From: Apoderus coryli
Taxonomy: Eukaryota; Arthropoda; Insecta; Coleoptera; Attelabidae
NCBI GenBank assembly: GCA_911728435.2
Contig: OU452211.1
Coordinates: 9,964,428 to 10,028,427 of the forward strand
Direction of reading: 5' to 3'
Length of the DNA stretch: 64,000 nucleotides
The notes beneath the pieces were generated by a model, which saw only the letters and a list, made by a program, of their open reading frames with translations, did no database searches and was not told the DNA's origin. Made by a program: the position numbers and the translations under genes. Shown in pieces: positions 1 through 15,400 of the stretch; within the stretch, counting starts at the first letter, position 1; every line of letters begins with the position of its first letter.

Positions 1-3000
1 AGCATTATGAATTTATCCACGTCCTCAATATTACTGGATCACATTTCACTGTTTACACGTCGCGCAGGTTCATTATATTCGCCGTCTCTGCACGCTTCAT
101 TCGGACCGTCATTAGGTTTTAGATACACTTACTCAACTTCGTGGAATAATATAAATTACTAAAAAATTCCTGGATCACCTCTATGAAGACTTTTCAAGGT
201 CAAATCCGACTGGAGCCCGTTGAAGGTTTGCACTATTGCGAGGAATGGACAATTTAACGTTTGCGGAAGCATATAATATATTGAAGGTGATAGTATTGTA
301 TAGCAACACCTCGTATCTCTTCGTAATTTAAACCATTCATTTTATTTGACAATTTTAAATACTATTAATAAAAAAATCTATCTTAACATACCTGTATAGC
401 AAATATAAGGCAAAATAGGAGACTGATTTTATTTCTTTACTATTTTTGTTCGATCAAGAGCAGATTTGTCGTTTACACAAAAGAACTCAATAATTATAAC
501 TTTGGTTTGTAACCCAGCAAAACTGTTGTCTCATCCTACAGCCAACTGCCTGGCTCTGGACCTAGATGCTTTTCCAAAAGGGTGCTACAGAAATATTTGT
601 CAATTACAGATTCTAATCCGGTGGATCCCTTTCCAACGTCAACTGTTTCATTCCCCTCCAAACTATAATAATGAGTTTATTTCCTTGATTCATATCTGAA
701 AAGTTTCCTGTCAGGATAAAAATTTTGAGAAAATGGAGAAGCGAGAGTATATTTTTGAAAGATGCCGGGTGGAATAAAAATAAAGTGCTTTGCGAAACTA
801 AAAACGTTTTCTCCAATGTTATTCATGGAAGTAATCTGATGCATCAAGCTGCGATCCACTTTGAAAGCCAGGTAGCTTTCTATAGTCCTGAGCTTTACAT
901 CATGCATCAGCATAAAGGTAGTAGTAGTGCCTAGAAAATTATAACGAATTGGGTAGGAACTCTAATAAGGGTACCCGAACACTTCAGAGTCAGTGGAAAC
1001 GAGGCCTGAACTGTTTTTCTATCGACAGAAACGGGGATAAGGGTGGTGATTTACGTAGCATCCCAAAAATTATCCTTAAAGCCTATAAAAACAATCCATC
1101 GTTATGGGAAACAAAAACAAAAAGATTCTAAGGATATATGAAGGAAATTTGAAGATAACACATATAAAAATGGTGAAAGCCAAGGTCCAATCCCAATGAA
1201 ATAAATCAACGAATCCCAGTTCCGAAATGAGAAGAAAGGGACGATCCACATGCATCCATTCTTTCTCTTTTTAAGACTGCAAGACTTGAAGGAAGGAAAT
1301 AGTAGATGCTCTCATTGATAATGAATGGTTATTGTCTTACTTGACGATCATAGCAAAGGAAAGAACGACAGTGGGTTGGGCGCTATTGTTGTCTGAGAAA
1401 ACATATGGCAAGATTGGGTCTAGGCGAATGCAGATTATATAGAAAAAAGGACGACACTCATACAACATGAAACCAACCAAGTTTTTTTTTTTAGGTCCAT
1501 TCGACATAAGTCCCCGGTTTCACTGCAGCTTTATGGACTTCTTGTGAAAAGTCCCCGTATTTTATGCCACCCATTCCAACAACCCTGTACCATCCACTAA
1601 CTTGTGGAGTTTAGCTATATGTTGGGTGTCGCCTTCGTTAACCAACCAAGTTGTTCATCAGAGCTCTGGAAGTGGATGGGTTGTAACAGTCACTCCTAAT
1701 TTGATCTTAATCTTACATCAAATTAAATCAACTAATTCAATAAATCTGCTTTCCCTGTTTTTAGTAATTCACAGCTACTGTTTATTGGGAACTTACGAAC
1801 AAAATCCAAACGTCTTCATTTTTTATTTTTTTCATACTCACATTTAGTAATAGTTACTAATTTTATTTAGTATCAACGCACACGCAATGATTTAAAACAC
1901 TGACTTGGAAAAACAATATTACCCTGCTGGTGACACGAATTTACATTTGTTATATTTCAAATTTATGGATGGATTATACTTTTGAGCACAAAAACGGATT
2001 TATATTTATTTTACAATAATTATGTGTCTCTTGTTCATTGTATTTCAATATTATACAATTTATTTATAATAACTTTAATAATACACAATAAATAATAAAT
2101 AGTGACATCAAACTGACTTAATACTACATTTTACACATGCGAGACGGAGACCAAACATTTTGCATTAGGCACACATAAGTTGTGAAGGCTACATATTAAG
2201 TTTAATCGACAGTCGCGACATTAAGGTAGACGGCCGATAAGACTCCAATACTGATTGAACGAAAGAGTAACGTGTTCAATAAATCAGAATAGAGACTAAA
2301 CACCATGTATATAATAAGTTATGAAAAGCTAGGCTCGGGCAAATCGAACTATATGTGATCTGTAAAAGGGGAAACATGAGTAATTCTGACTGTAAAACTA
2401 TCGCACTAACCTAGAAAGGCTGCACAAATTCCTCTGATCCAATTCCTAAGACCTGAACTAGATTGGGAATGACATTTCAAAGGAAATCAACGGGTAAGGA
2501 AGTCAAAATAAATATCGTAAGGTCGATCCTTAGAATATAGTGGACTACACTGTGTATGCTGAAATAAATCAAATGTCTATGCACACTTTTCTGATGTAAC
2601 AATGCATTAAAGCCACTAGATATCAAATCCAGAGTACCGCGACATGGAAGTCTCATTACTTCGCTCCTATATTGGTTGGTTCATTCTGTATGAGCTGATC
2701 ACAGCGGAACTACATGAAAATGAACTAAACTTGACTCTGCTTTGGCAGAAAAGTGTCCTCCAGAACATTCAAATGCAAAAGGGCCTGATGTGCATGAGTG
2801 AACTCTATACCTATACCTTCCATGCTCAATTCGGTTGTGGGATATATGAAATAGTTTATTTTTAATGATAACTTGCTCTTCTTAATATCCTCTTAATGCT
2901 ACCAATGATAGGGGCGGCACGTAAAATTGTTTTGGTGAAGTGGTTAAACGTCTCTTTCAATAAAGGCTCTATTATAAAGCTCGATCCTCTAAATTTCTTT

Positions 3001-3283
3001 AAATAAAGCAATTTATCTGGCTTTTTTTGAACTCGAACTCAGCAAACCTAATAATCAAATGAATGATCTCCTCAATAGAAAAAATATTTAACATCCTATT
3101 ACATTATAAAATAATATTAATAAAATAAATACTTTACTTAAAATTATCACAACAATTGCATAAGAAACTAAACAGAAAAAAATTATGAAAAATAATAACA
3201 AAAAAAAAAGAAAAAAAATCAATAAATCCAACAACAAAACAAGAAATTGATCAACGAAATAAAGGTTTTCTTCTAAAATAGAG
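1..3283. other. Gene-poor stretch 3' of Rfx
   Basis: No gene recognised. Short open frames at 466-934 on both strands overlap and resemble nothing known to me. About 2000-2110 and 3100-3250 are A/T-rich. This interval should hold the Rfx 3' UTR near its right end. Confidence 0.5.
949..1131 (+). pseudogene. Possible MADF-like transposon-gene scrap
   Basis: A 60-codon open frame ends in AYKNNPSLWETKTKRF, reminiscent of the start of MADF domains (Y..NP.LW..K...). Stops follow at once, so if real it is a relic. The resemblance is short and may be chance. Confidence 0.2.
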
Positions 3284-3433
3284 CTAACTAATTTTTTGCC
3301 GTTTAGTTAAATGATCTGTCGGACTAGCTCGATCTAATTTTACCTGCTGCACAACATTACCATTATTACAATTGATGCCATCCTGCTGCTGGTTACCATA
3401 CACACTCAAACTGTTGTGCATGATATCCTGCTT
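3284..3433 (-). CDS. Rfx: Rfx last coding exon (C-terminal tail)
   Basis: Acceptor TTGTTTCTTAG. Phase 0 gives a 49-residue tail: [20 protein letters not shown], an Asn/Gln-rich stretch, then [15 protein letters not shown] and TAG at 3286-3284. The basic KRQK end is typical of the variable RFX tail. A possible poly(A) signal (AATAAA on the minus strand) lies at 2855-2860; this is weakly supported. Confidence 0.82.
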   Translation of the reverse strand, partial: KQDIMHNSLSVYGNQQQDGINCNNGNVVQQVKLDRASPTDHLTKRQKIS

Positions 3434-6400
3434 CTAAGAAACAATAAATCTTATATAGAAAAATATTAAAAAATATAAAAAAAAAACTTACGATGCCTTC
3501 TAAAATGACAGCAATAGGAACAACTCCCGTAGCTTCAGCCACTTGATGCTCAATCAAATAAAACATGTATTCATCGTACAGTAAACGTATCAAATGGAAT
3601 GAGCCAAAACTTGCAGCGGATCGTAATGTTAAATCCCTAATCACCATTGAACTGTAGAAACTCCATTTCAACAAGAATTGGCGAGCAGCTTTCGAAAAGC
3701 TTGGTTTGCCTTCGTACGGTTTTAAAGCGCTTTTAACAACGTTCTTCAACCAAGAGGCCCACTGTTCCAAAGAATTTTGTTGCTGTAGCGTCAATTTGAA
3801 GTCGTTTTCAAAACGGGATACTATTTCGTTGTCACATTGGCATACCTGAAATTGGTACCCTATTTTTAATATGATGATTTGAGCAGAACGGTAGTAGACA
3901 ATTTTCTACGCCATTTACTCAAGCCATTTTAAAGGCTCTCGAAATGAATGTATTAGTTTATAAACGTGGTGAGGGGAATGAGTAAGTAGTAAGGTTAGAC
4001 CGATGGCTCCGAGAGTGCCGTTAAAAAGTGTTGGGGGTGTCTGGACGTCCCGAGTGCCGGCTTGGAACCTTCCCGGGGTGTCACTTTTATCTGTCGTCAA
4101 AGCTACGGCAACATTCATAAGGGTCTACTTGCGGTGTCCTACCTTCCCACAACTATTGTGCAGGGTTGCCCTGTTCAGTCGGTTTGGATTCACGTGGCTT
4201 TCTGGCGTGCCCACCCTTCCCTGAACATGACTAGGTCGTGGCGCTCGCGTCGGGTGTTCAGACGGATTGGACCCTACTCGTGGTTTGTTTGGTCTGTCTA
4301 TGCTACGGCGCCGGCGGCGGATTCGAACGGCTTTCTGGCGGGTCCTACTTTCCCTGAACCGCTGATTCGAGGCCCGCGAGACCGTAGACAAGATAAGATA
4401 ATAAACATTATCCTTACCCAAGAAGCCTGTTCACGAACACTGTGAAAATCCACACGATTCAAGTCAACCAACATTTGACTAATTTGATTGCCATTGTGTA
4501 GAACTGCACGTGCAGCTTGCGCTAAATGATTTAGCGAAGTGTAGCGGCGAAGACTAGAACTAAACGCTGATACAGCTGACAGTTTCACTTGAAGCATAGC
4601 TGTAGGAGCACTTGCCATGGCACTGGTTAACCAATTCTCCAAATCTACGATGAAAAAACAACACATAACAAATAAAAATAATTTGCCAATATCAAACTAC
4701 TCACTTTTCGCAAAATTTCTAATAGATTGCGTCAAAGTTGCGGGGATCGGCTTCAAAACATCAGGTACTAACACTTGAATCAGGTTCTGGTAAAACACCA
4801 GATCCACGTGGCGCATAAATTGTTGAACTGGTTCCATATTACAAAGAGCAAATAACTTTGATTTTGAAAGATATTTTTCCTCTTCGCATTCATCTCCATT
4901 GTTGTTGTATTGCGTACGCCAAAATTCACGCCAGAGCGATTCAACCGTGTTAAATTCTAAACTTAATATGGCATCGAGGAAAGCTTCCAAATGTTCCCTG
5001 TAGATTGATCTATAACGCCAAATGTTCATCATTAACTCAAAATTAAAGGGGAAGATGGGATCTTAATTGTCACTTACTTCAACGTATCAACGTCCTCAAA
5101 TCCACAATCATCCGGCGGAAGTTGTTTCATGAATAAAATATCAGGAAAGGCGGGTATAGCATTACTTCCATCTCCCAAATATGCCAAATGTTGGGACAAT
5201 ACGCTATTTGGCATCGAAGAGGAATCACCGTTATTGTCTGAGCTACGTTTAAACGGCCTTACAGTCCCTTGAGCCTTACCAGATGAGTTTGAGGTTAAAA
5301 CCACACGACTGTTGGCATCTTCGATGTTCATGAGCGAAGAACCCGGTTTCACTCGTATACCATAATAGTGGTACTTGGAATTGCCCCTAGCATATCAGAA
5401 AACAATGTTATAAAGGTATAGTTTGTCAATTTGGACAGTTTGCATACCTTGTGCCCAATCGTCGTGTTCTTAGTCCCAAAAACACAGACCGTATCAATTT
5501 ACCAAACGATGCGGCATTCACTGGTTCCAACTTATGTTCAGAACAATGTCTCAGATAATGCGCATACAATGTTGAACGCGGCAATGAGACACCTTCAGCT
5601 GTCTCATAGTTTTCCAAGAGCCATTGAACCTTAAAATAGTTTATTTATGAGAAAATGATTTAAAATTTCGACAAAAAAGTGCTACTTGTGTTAGATCAAC
5701 ATGTTTTCACTTGCTCGAGCAACATTTACATGCTAACTAGTTGTGTCACAGATGTACCGTAGCGTATCAAACCATACAGTGGGCCTCAGTTATAATAACC
5801 TCAAGAATTTTGAAATAACCATGCGACGTGCAAGAAAATTATACACCAGTACCAGATAAAATGGGCGATATAATCAAGGACCACTGTATTGAGGTTTTCG
5901 GTGATTGTAAAAAGCAATTCCATCAAAAATAAAAAACAAACATTATAAGCGAACATCAACAACTTTCCGATGACTTACAGTGGCAGGTGAGACTCGAGTA
6001 GCATGTCCTAAAGGAGATCCCACTTCTTCGCCACCACTCATTTGACTAGATTGAGTTCCTGCAGCCGCTGCTGCCACATAAGTTGCCTCCTATATATTAC
6101 AGTAGTTAGTAATGTTAGTTCTAAATCTATAATTAATCCAAAACCTTATTAATTATAATCAAGCAAAGAGGAAACTTAAAATTAGCAAATAGCTCAAACG
6201 CACCATCATTTTAACGTGTGGTACCTAAATAGAATGCAATACTGGATATTTGGAATTACACAGAGCTGTTTCATTGCAATACAGCCAGCTTCTGCAGCAA
6301 TTTTTTTTAGACGAGAAAATCGTCTAAATTAAAGAGGCGAATCAGCTTGAAAATGTCATCTGATCATCGCATGCTAATTCAAATTTTAAACATTTGCCTT

Positions 6401-9400
6401 GACTGATTCCTAATCAAGTGAAACTCGAGTCTAATACTTCATATATGAGAGGGAGAAAGTATCAAAACAATGAACTGAAGCGGGAGAATCAGCTTCAAAG
6501 GCTGCACTCTGCTGAAGGAAATCTCAGCAATTCTTAACTGGTAAGGGCATTACTCTTTATTCAAAATTTTAGGAAATTTATTGCCATTTGTTCAAAATGT
6601 TTGGGAAAAGTTAACATTGCATTTTGACTGAAAATCATTGCCATTATCATATCAATTTATAACCATAGAGAAATGCGAGACCAGTCCTTCGCATCTGAGA
6701 CTCAGAAATGATGAAAGCCAACTGAAGAAGCAGAATCAGCTCCAGAGGCATCTGCTGCCAACGTCCTGAAGTAAATATCGGCAATTCTTGACTGGTGAAG
6801 AAAGTATATTGCCATTTATTAAAAACACTTGCACTTTTCCGAGCTATTATAGACTGAGAAAGTATCGCCAGAACAAATACGAGACCATTACATCCCATAT
6901 GAGAAGAAGGAATGGTCAAAAAATGAGGAGGAAGCAGGAGAATCAGCATTTGATGGCAACAGCAATGTCAGTAATTCCTGGATGAAGCTGTTTCAACGGA
7001 ATCAAATTGAACCATAGTAGAGAAACAGATTCATATATGTTGGAGATTATCGACTAGCGAAATACGACGTTATCCTTCCAGTCAAAAATACGTCTGCCAG
7101 AAGAAATGGATGCAATAGATCGAGTATAGCGGGCAAAGTAGATAAAGCGTTGTCGATTTAAACACTCAATGCAGCGTTTCTTTAAGATTTTTGTTTTAGG
7201 ATTGAACTAAATACTACTACTTGCACCTCGCCTAAATAATTAATTTGGGATTCGGGTTGCAAACATATTAACATATTATTAGACTGCACATGATCTAAAA
7301 AATAAAATCAAAACTTACAGCTGCCGCTCCAGACGGTGTAATTCGAGCCGTTGGTATTAACTGTTCAGCATCAACAGTATGTTGCACCACATACTGCCCT
7401 GCAGCAGTACTGTAACCGACAGTTGCTCCAGCTACTGCCGTGGTACCAGCTGTATTTGTCGTAGCATAATATTGATTTTGACCCTGTGGAGTGGCAGCAT
7501 TTGCTATAGGATAAAGGGTGGTGGACTCTCCCACCGTGTATACGGGATAGGCCCTAAAAATAATCAAATAAAAAATATTTAACACTACATCGTATCAAAA
7601 GCAACGTCAAATAATAAATACATACATAAATTAGACACTTAATTACTAATTAACTAGGTTTAATAAGTGTGTCAATCAGGGTAGTATTCTAAATCCTATT
7701 CAGAACACATTTGGCAGGTATACGAATACCGTTTGATTCCCAGTATTCAAATGTTTTTTTATTAAATTATTTTAAACCATAAAACTCAATACACTCTAAG
7801 TTCAGCTACATTTACTTGTATTAATCTATTTGTGACCGGTTTCGGTCTCAAACACCATTCTCAGACACAAAATTCATCAAAACAAGACAGACCACGTCAC
7901 GTGTTGTATTGTTTTGATGAATTTTGTGTCTGATGATGTTGTTTGAGACCGAAACCGCTCACACATAGATTAATACAATTAAAGGTAGCTGAGCTTAGAG
8001 TATATTGAGTTTTATTGTTTAATCATGGACAGCTACTTTGAGAAATTGAACGATTCTTTTGTCTAACCGCACTGTGACACTGATCAAAAAATGGTCCAAC
8101 CAAACCTGTGACTGTTCAAGAACCGCATTCGGCACCGTCATTTCGATCACGGGCGAAAAGCAAAAACAGTATCGACTGATCCACGACTGACTTACAGTTT
8201 GTTCTATGCTATGTTTGGCTCCTGTTAAACAACCAATCTCTTACCTCAGGGGCTCACATCTGGTGAGTACGGGCTTGGTGAACCCGAGGTGCCCTAACCG
8301 GATACTTACCTTTCTCAAACTTTCTTCGCTGACCTTGGGGTGGTATCCTCTTGACTCTATTATCGTTCCTGTTCGGTCACCCTCGACCAACTCTTGTTAT
8401 TTCAGATCCCGACGCTATTAGGCGACGAGGGCTAGGGGTCTTTTCATAGTTTTCTTCTGTCCCCTCTTCTACAAATGGATACCATGATGATGACGTACGC
8501 GATGGAAATGGAAATGTATTGGGGCAGCCCCCCACCAAAACAACCATGGAAAGGTTTATTATTGGAAATAGATTTACTGCACAGGGGCCCGGATCCCCAG
8601 TACCGGTCGGTATGGACGGTGAGCGAGTGGGCCTCCTCCGATCGTCATCAAGCGACCGCCCAGTATCCTCGGTGATAGACTAGGCCGAGGCACAGCATGC
8701 ATGCATACGATTTACAAAGGGTTGGAAGAACAAGGTCAGCTGAAGACATATTTAAGCCAAAACTAAGTTTGCCAAGAAGCCCAACAAGGAACATAGGAAG
8801 TTACCAATCTGAGCCCAGTAGTGCTATGGAAGATGAAGTTTTCAAGGCGGAAGATCCGTCTCCGAAACAAAAATATAAATGGAAGAGGGTTGATAGTCGA
8901 AGAATGCAAGGAGCACGAAGAAAGTTCGAGGAAAACTTTAACAGATTCATCAAAAGAGTACACGAACTAACGGCATTGATTAAGGTCAACATAAACACAA
9001 TGGACAATCTAGCAATAACGGACAACTGTACGAAATGTAAACTAAAGCAAACGGTGAAGGGGCTAGACGTGGAGACACAGACCTCACAACCAGGGAAGAG
9101 AGATCGAGAAACGAATCCTGCTAGCAAAAGAAGATGGTGATATACTAACATTGGCGCAAGAAATCTGGCCCGACGAATGCTTCAAACATACCCAGGACGG
9201 AGAGGGGAGCCCGCTAAACGCCTCCAGGTATTATGATATTGCTTTCTGTACAAAAGAAAACTCATCGATGGACACAGGTATTTCCAAAATAATCCAGGAA
9301 CGGTATCCGGGAATAGAATACCTGATGGACAGGCAGATAGGAGTAGGGGAAATTGGCTACATTATTAGTACCACCAGGGTCCCATCGACGCAAACAGAGA

Positions 9401-12400
9401 CCACGACATATGACAGATTTGTGTATGCCTTAATGACACACAAGGACGAAGAGAAAGAAGAAGGAGTAAAGCCAGAAAAATTCCTCCGCATGTATGAGAA
9501 AACTTAAAGAGACTGCAGAAACCAACAATAGGAAGCTTATTGCCATTGCGTGCCCAAACAATATCGAAGCTTATGTTGCGAAGAATATAGTGGAACTAGC
9601 GCTAAGGGATAGCACAGTAAATGCAACCCTATACCACAGGAAAACTAGAAAGAAAACAGAGCGCGAAACAGTTACGGAACCCGAAAGCTGGAGCCTCGTA
9701 GTAAAAAGAGGCAAAAAACCGCATATAGGAGAAAAGCCCAGTACTCATAACAAACCGAATCGCAGTAAACCTGCACCAACAGCCCTAATCATTAAGGCTC
9801 CTGGGATGGAGTACGAGGAGCTGTTACAAAGAATCAAAAAAGATGTTAACCCGGAAGAAGCTAAGGCTCAAGTAGCGAACATAAGAAAAACCCAAGCAGG
9901 GGACCTATTGGTGGGTATTAAAGAGGGGAAAGAAGAAGCGGAAGCTCTGAAGAAAATGATCAAGGAAAAGATTCTGAATGCTGAAATCAAAATGAACGTA
10001 ACAGAAGACGAAATACTAATCCAAAATCTAGATAGTGTGACGAACGAGGATGAAATAAAACAGGCGATACTGGAAAAAACCAACCTAAAGGAGGATCAGT
10101 TTCGCGTAAAATCAGTGTACAAAACACCCGGAGAGCGTCAAACAGCAGTTGTGTCGGTGTGTAAAGACAAGACCAGTGAACTAATAGACACTAATAGATG
10201 GTAAACACACCCTTGTCTCCTACTTTTGTTGTCGAATGCAGCATCTTACATGGTAAAGGCGGGTCAAAATTTAAAAATATTTTACCAACAACTAATACAT
10301 GTAACATGTTTAACACATGGTTTCAACAGGGTTGCCGAAGAGATTAGAAAAAAATTACTTTGCTGGAAGCTGCAATTTTTTATGCAGAGAATCAGATGAA
10401 ATAGGTAATTTCAGATTTGTCAAAAGATTCTTGTCAATCACTCCTAGATGCAAAAGAAATTTGTGAAAATAAGCAAATTAGCAGCAGCTTTCGTTTATAA
10501 AATGCAACTACGGTTTTGTGTCTAAATCTCTGACTGAATTAGAAGCATGTAATTTACCATTAACAGAAAGCACGCAATTAGTAAGAGAATCTCAGTTAGC
10601 TTTCAGAAATGTTCAGGGTAAAATTGGGGAAGAAAAATATTACCAAAAAAATAACGGTTACCAATTTATGTCTAAAGTAGCAAACATTTTAATGGGAAAT
10701 TTTGATGAATCTGATGATTTAGATCTGAATCTTTATTGTTAAGGTAAAAACAGATCTTCTTTGCCTCTTTAAATCTCCTAGGTCCTCTCCTGAAGATTAT
10801 TTTTTAGAACTATGTAATAGCATAAAACAGCTGAGCTCACATTGCAAGTACAACTTAGTTACTTACAACATTAAAAATTTAAAATATTTTTTTAAACAAA
10901 CACGCTTGCGCAAATTCCCAACGGCAAAGTTTATAAATCATGTATCTGCTAACAGGAAACAAGAACGGTAAACAACGACAACAGAACGTTTATAAATTGC
11001 CCTCTCACTATCCCAGTAAACATTAGACCAATTCATATAATCTTATTTCCCTTTCTGTTTTCTGTACAATTTGACAATCAATGTTATTGAAATTAAAATA
11101 CAAAAAATGTCAAACAAACTTATTTTTGTTAATAAATTATCTATACTGACAACAGAAACACATCCGTATCTGACTCCTCCCTATGTAGCTTCAATAATTA
11201 ACATATCATTTTCTAATAGAATCCAATAACTCAAGTACTAGGCAACAAATATATTGTTGGTTGTTATATAAACAAACAAAAAAAATGTCAAAATAACGTA
11301 TACTTACCAAACAAAAAAAGAATCACTATTATGGTTTTGGTACATATCAAAATATTTAATTAGTCATTTATTATTACCAAGCATGTTTTGATATTATAGT
11401 TTAATGAAATTATAATAATTAATGCTTTATTTATAAACCCAAATAATAACATTTAAAGTAAATTTATTTGTTACTATGGTAACGTCAAATGCCAATGTTT
11501 TCATAGATCTCTATGCAATTATTTTAGTCCCAATTATTGCGTCTGTTTGTTTTATTTAATAAATCAATTATTATTTTAAATGTAAAATCATTCGAATCCA
11601 TTCAAATCCAACTTGTAATCATTTATCAGATCTCGCGGTGTCATCAACAAATTACAAAACAAGAATCCTACAGAAAACACCACTAGTTTGAAACATCTAT
11701 TTTTTTTATTTTAGTTATATGACCTTTCTGCCTCCATTCAGTTTATCTTCAAAGAAGCCTCAACAAAAGTAAACGTTTCCCTGCGCTGACTATTTAAACG
11801 TATGTTAAACCACATGGCATATTTTACACTTGTTTTGATTGTTAGAAATCCGTGCCGCACTTTACCCTGTTTGCGTTGAAGATAATAGTGAATAAGAGCT
11901 ATCACGTTTTATATTAGTTGATGTTTAAACATTAATAAAAATGATACTAGGATTGTGAACTGTTTGATTCATCAGTTAGTTACTTGTTCTTCATTTTGTG
12001 CAAATTTTTGTAAATATGTCCTTATTACCAATAATTAATATGTGAAAATTTGTAGACCTGAAGATGCCTAAATATATATGAAACCTTGGCGATGTTTTAG
12101 ACCTATAATCCATTAATTAGGATTAGATATCGATATATAAAGAGGCCGTAATTAGAAGAAGAAAATTAGAAGGTACTTACATTTGAGCCTGTCCACCATT
12201 CGTTTGTGTTGCATACATTTCCGGCTCCACATATTGAATGTGATAACTCTGATGAGAGGCCACAGCTTCAGCGTCGGCAACTAACAAAAAATCACAAACA
12301 TTTCGTTAATATCCTCAAAATATTATCATTCTTCCACAAACTGACGAAGAATTAAAAATAAAGAAATATAAATTATCTTTTTTTTTGCAAATTTAAAAAT

Positions 12401-15400
12401 CAACCATAATATTTTATTTTCTTTTTGAACCGAATAGATGATAAATATGTAAAAAATGTTCTACTTTCTTCTTTGGGTTAAATGTTTGGTTAATTTTAGG
12501 GAATTTCAATTACCATTTAAGAATAATTTTATTTTTGTCAATATTATTTTTTAATATTTTACTACGTACGTTTCAGCAAACATTTTGCATTCTTCAGGTA
12601 TCTAAAAAATTAATTTTAATATAATTTCATAAGGAGAGAAGACAATAATAAAAGTTTTATTATTATTATTATGACTACAAAAAAAGAAACATTTCCTTCA
12701 TCGCTCGCAATTGATTGGATGTTAAGTTTGTCTTTGTATTTGTATTCCCGCATCTTTTTCTATACGTTAAAGTTTACTAAACTTATAATTTATTATCTTA
12801 TGTCAGTATTTTAATTTAATTATTTTTTAAAAAATATATAAAGTTTATTGTTGTAAGATTTAGCATGCTCGGTAAAGCAAGCAGCATTGCTGACCTTCGC
12901 CCAGCTTAAAATACAGGTCTTTATAATTATTATTAATTAAAAATAATACGAACAACATTAAAATTCTAAAACAGTGAACGCACTTTTTTGTTTGGGATGT
13001 TGCATTTTTATAAACAATTTTTTTTTTGTATAACAAACATTTTTTTATCGTTTATAAAAAATGCAAAATACCAAACAAATAAAGTGCTTTGCTTATGTTT
13101 TAGAAAATTTTAATTTTGTTCGTATTGTTTTTAATTCTAGTCATTTACGAGTTATCGAAGGAAAGGCTATCCAACCTCACTAATTGAGGTGAGCTGGCCA
13201 GTTGGCGTAAGCTCGTGCAAAAAAAAAAACAAGTAAATAAAAAAATTCACTAATTGACGTCCAAAATATTTAAAAACATTTTTGATGACAGCTAGTGATG
13301 ATATCCTCAAGAGTTTTTATTTCAATATTATATTCTTCACTGTGAGAATGAATAAATAAATGATGTCATAATATATTTAAGTTAAAGAATAAAAAAAGGT
13401 ACAAACAAATTTATACTTTTGCCTATTTCTCTCATTATAGAACCAGTTTTATATTAAAATGAATTATTTTGATACCTGAAGATGGTAAAATGTTTGGATT
13501 AATTTTCGTCAATATTTTTGTAATATTATACTACGTACGTATAATATTACAAAAATATTGACGAAAATTAATCCAGAAGAAGAAAGTAGACAAATGTATC
13601 AACAACAATATTAGCTACCTGAAAATGGATGATATTCTGCAAAATTATGTCTACGTTCAATCACGTTATTTAAAGGCGAAGAATTTTGATGAAACATAGT
13701 AGTGGATCTAAATTTCTTTCGCGAAAATCTGTCGTCTAATCTAAGGCTAACTAACATTATTTACAAGCCTTTGGTTTTTCTTTCACACAGGTTTCTAACC
13801 ACACATTGTTTAATAATAAAAAAAGCTGATGCTATCTGAGAAGTTACACTTCAAATTCTAAAAAAAAAATAATCAAAACAGACACAATAATAATACACTT
13901 GAAGCCTGAACATAATAAACCAAACGACTAAGAAGAATCATGTCTATATCCTAACCCGGTATGATCGTAACTAAATCCTACAATACCCGTTTATAAAGGG
14001 AAGGAACGCACCTCATACAGGTGATCGAGATTTCAAATATTTCACAATATCAAAATAACCATTCATGTGGCAATAATTTGATGACAACTACCCCCATTTC
14101 AAAAAAGGTTTTATATCCTTTTTGATCTAGCAAGAGATTATCTTAGACATACAAATAAGGGTAGGGGGGAATCCCATGATTCATTGACGACTGCAACATG
14201 TTATTTAATCCGATACCGTTTCTCATCTATCTGCAGGTGAACACGTGTTTATTGTTTGTCAGGTGTATCATTATTAAGAGATAGGGAGGTGCTCATCATG
14301 TATTACGTGTAATTATTAGAGTTTCCTTTTCACCCTTATAAAATACAGGGTGACACAACGCATCAAGGGTCAAAATTTGTTGCCGATGAAAATCGACAGC
14401 TAGAATCTTACCTGTAACTGTTATAAAATGTGGAGGGCTATGTGTTATCTGGTCGCCTTCTCTCGATTCGGATTGGTGTTCACCAGTAGCTGTGCTCTCG
14501 TTGCTAGAGTCACCAGCTTGTTCTAGTGCTGATACATCAATGACTGGTACACCATTCACCAGTGTTCCGGTAGCAGCGGACTGTAAAAAAGATATAATTG
14601 AAAGATGATGGATCTTCGTATCCAGAAACGTAGTGGTGCAGTGAAAAATTTCAGGCCTGTTAAAGAAAAGTATTTTTTACAGCAGCTCGCAATCAATTTC
14701 ATCCTGAGCAAGCAAGCTTCAATTAAGAAACATATAATCCTACAACTTCAGGCTCCTGAAATTTCTGTAATAACAGACTATGATCACTACCCTTTGCAGC
14801 AGAACAACCGTCTGTCTTAAAAGCGAAATATTTTACAAATATTCTTTGGACTTTCTTTGTGTTGACTTATGTGAGGATGTCTCAAATTCGATGATTTTGC
14901 ACCACAATTGTTGATGAAACAGCATCTTCCTGGACTAATACACTCCAAGATATTCCTTGGAAACTTCAATCATGAATGATCCAAAATCTGATTGGATCTC
15001 AGTAAGAACGGGCTATGTATTCTTACAGTACTTTGTCGCCTTAGGAATCATCTGGCAAGATTTGGCGTAGAGGAAAGCCGCCAATGCAGATTCTGTAGGG
15101 AAGCGGAAGAAACTCCTGATCACCCAGTAACAGAATGCGCCGCTACAGAAGCCAACGCAAGGAACACTTGGGGCATGTAATCGTGTGCGATGGAGACGTG
15201 TTGTCCCTGAAACCAGTCAAGCTACTGGAGTTCATAAGAGCTCTAGAACACCAACACTAGTTAACACACAAAAGTCTGCATAACCACAGCTGCTCATCCA
15301 GACCATTTATAAATAAAAGCAACTCCAGTAGACCTAAATTAGAACCCTGAGAAACACCCGAAGAAGCCGTATAAAAAGACAATTTTTATACATCATACAA

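Noticed and set aside
12055..12100. CTGAAGA followed by GAAAC, hammerhead-like
   Set aside because: No stem II of more than two pairs and no NUH triplet in the right place; not called as a ribozyme.
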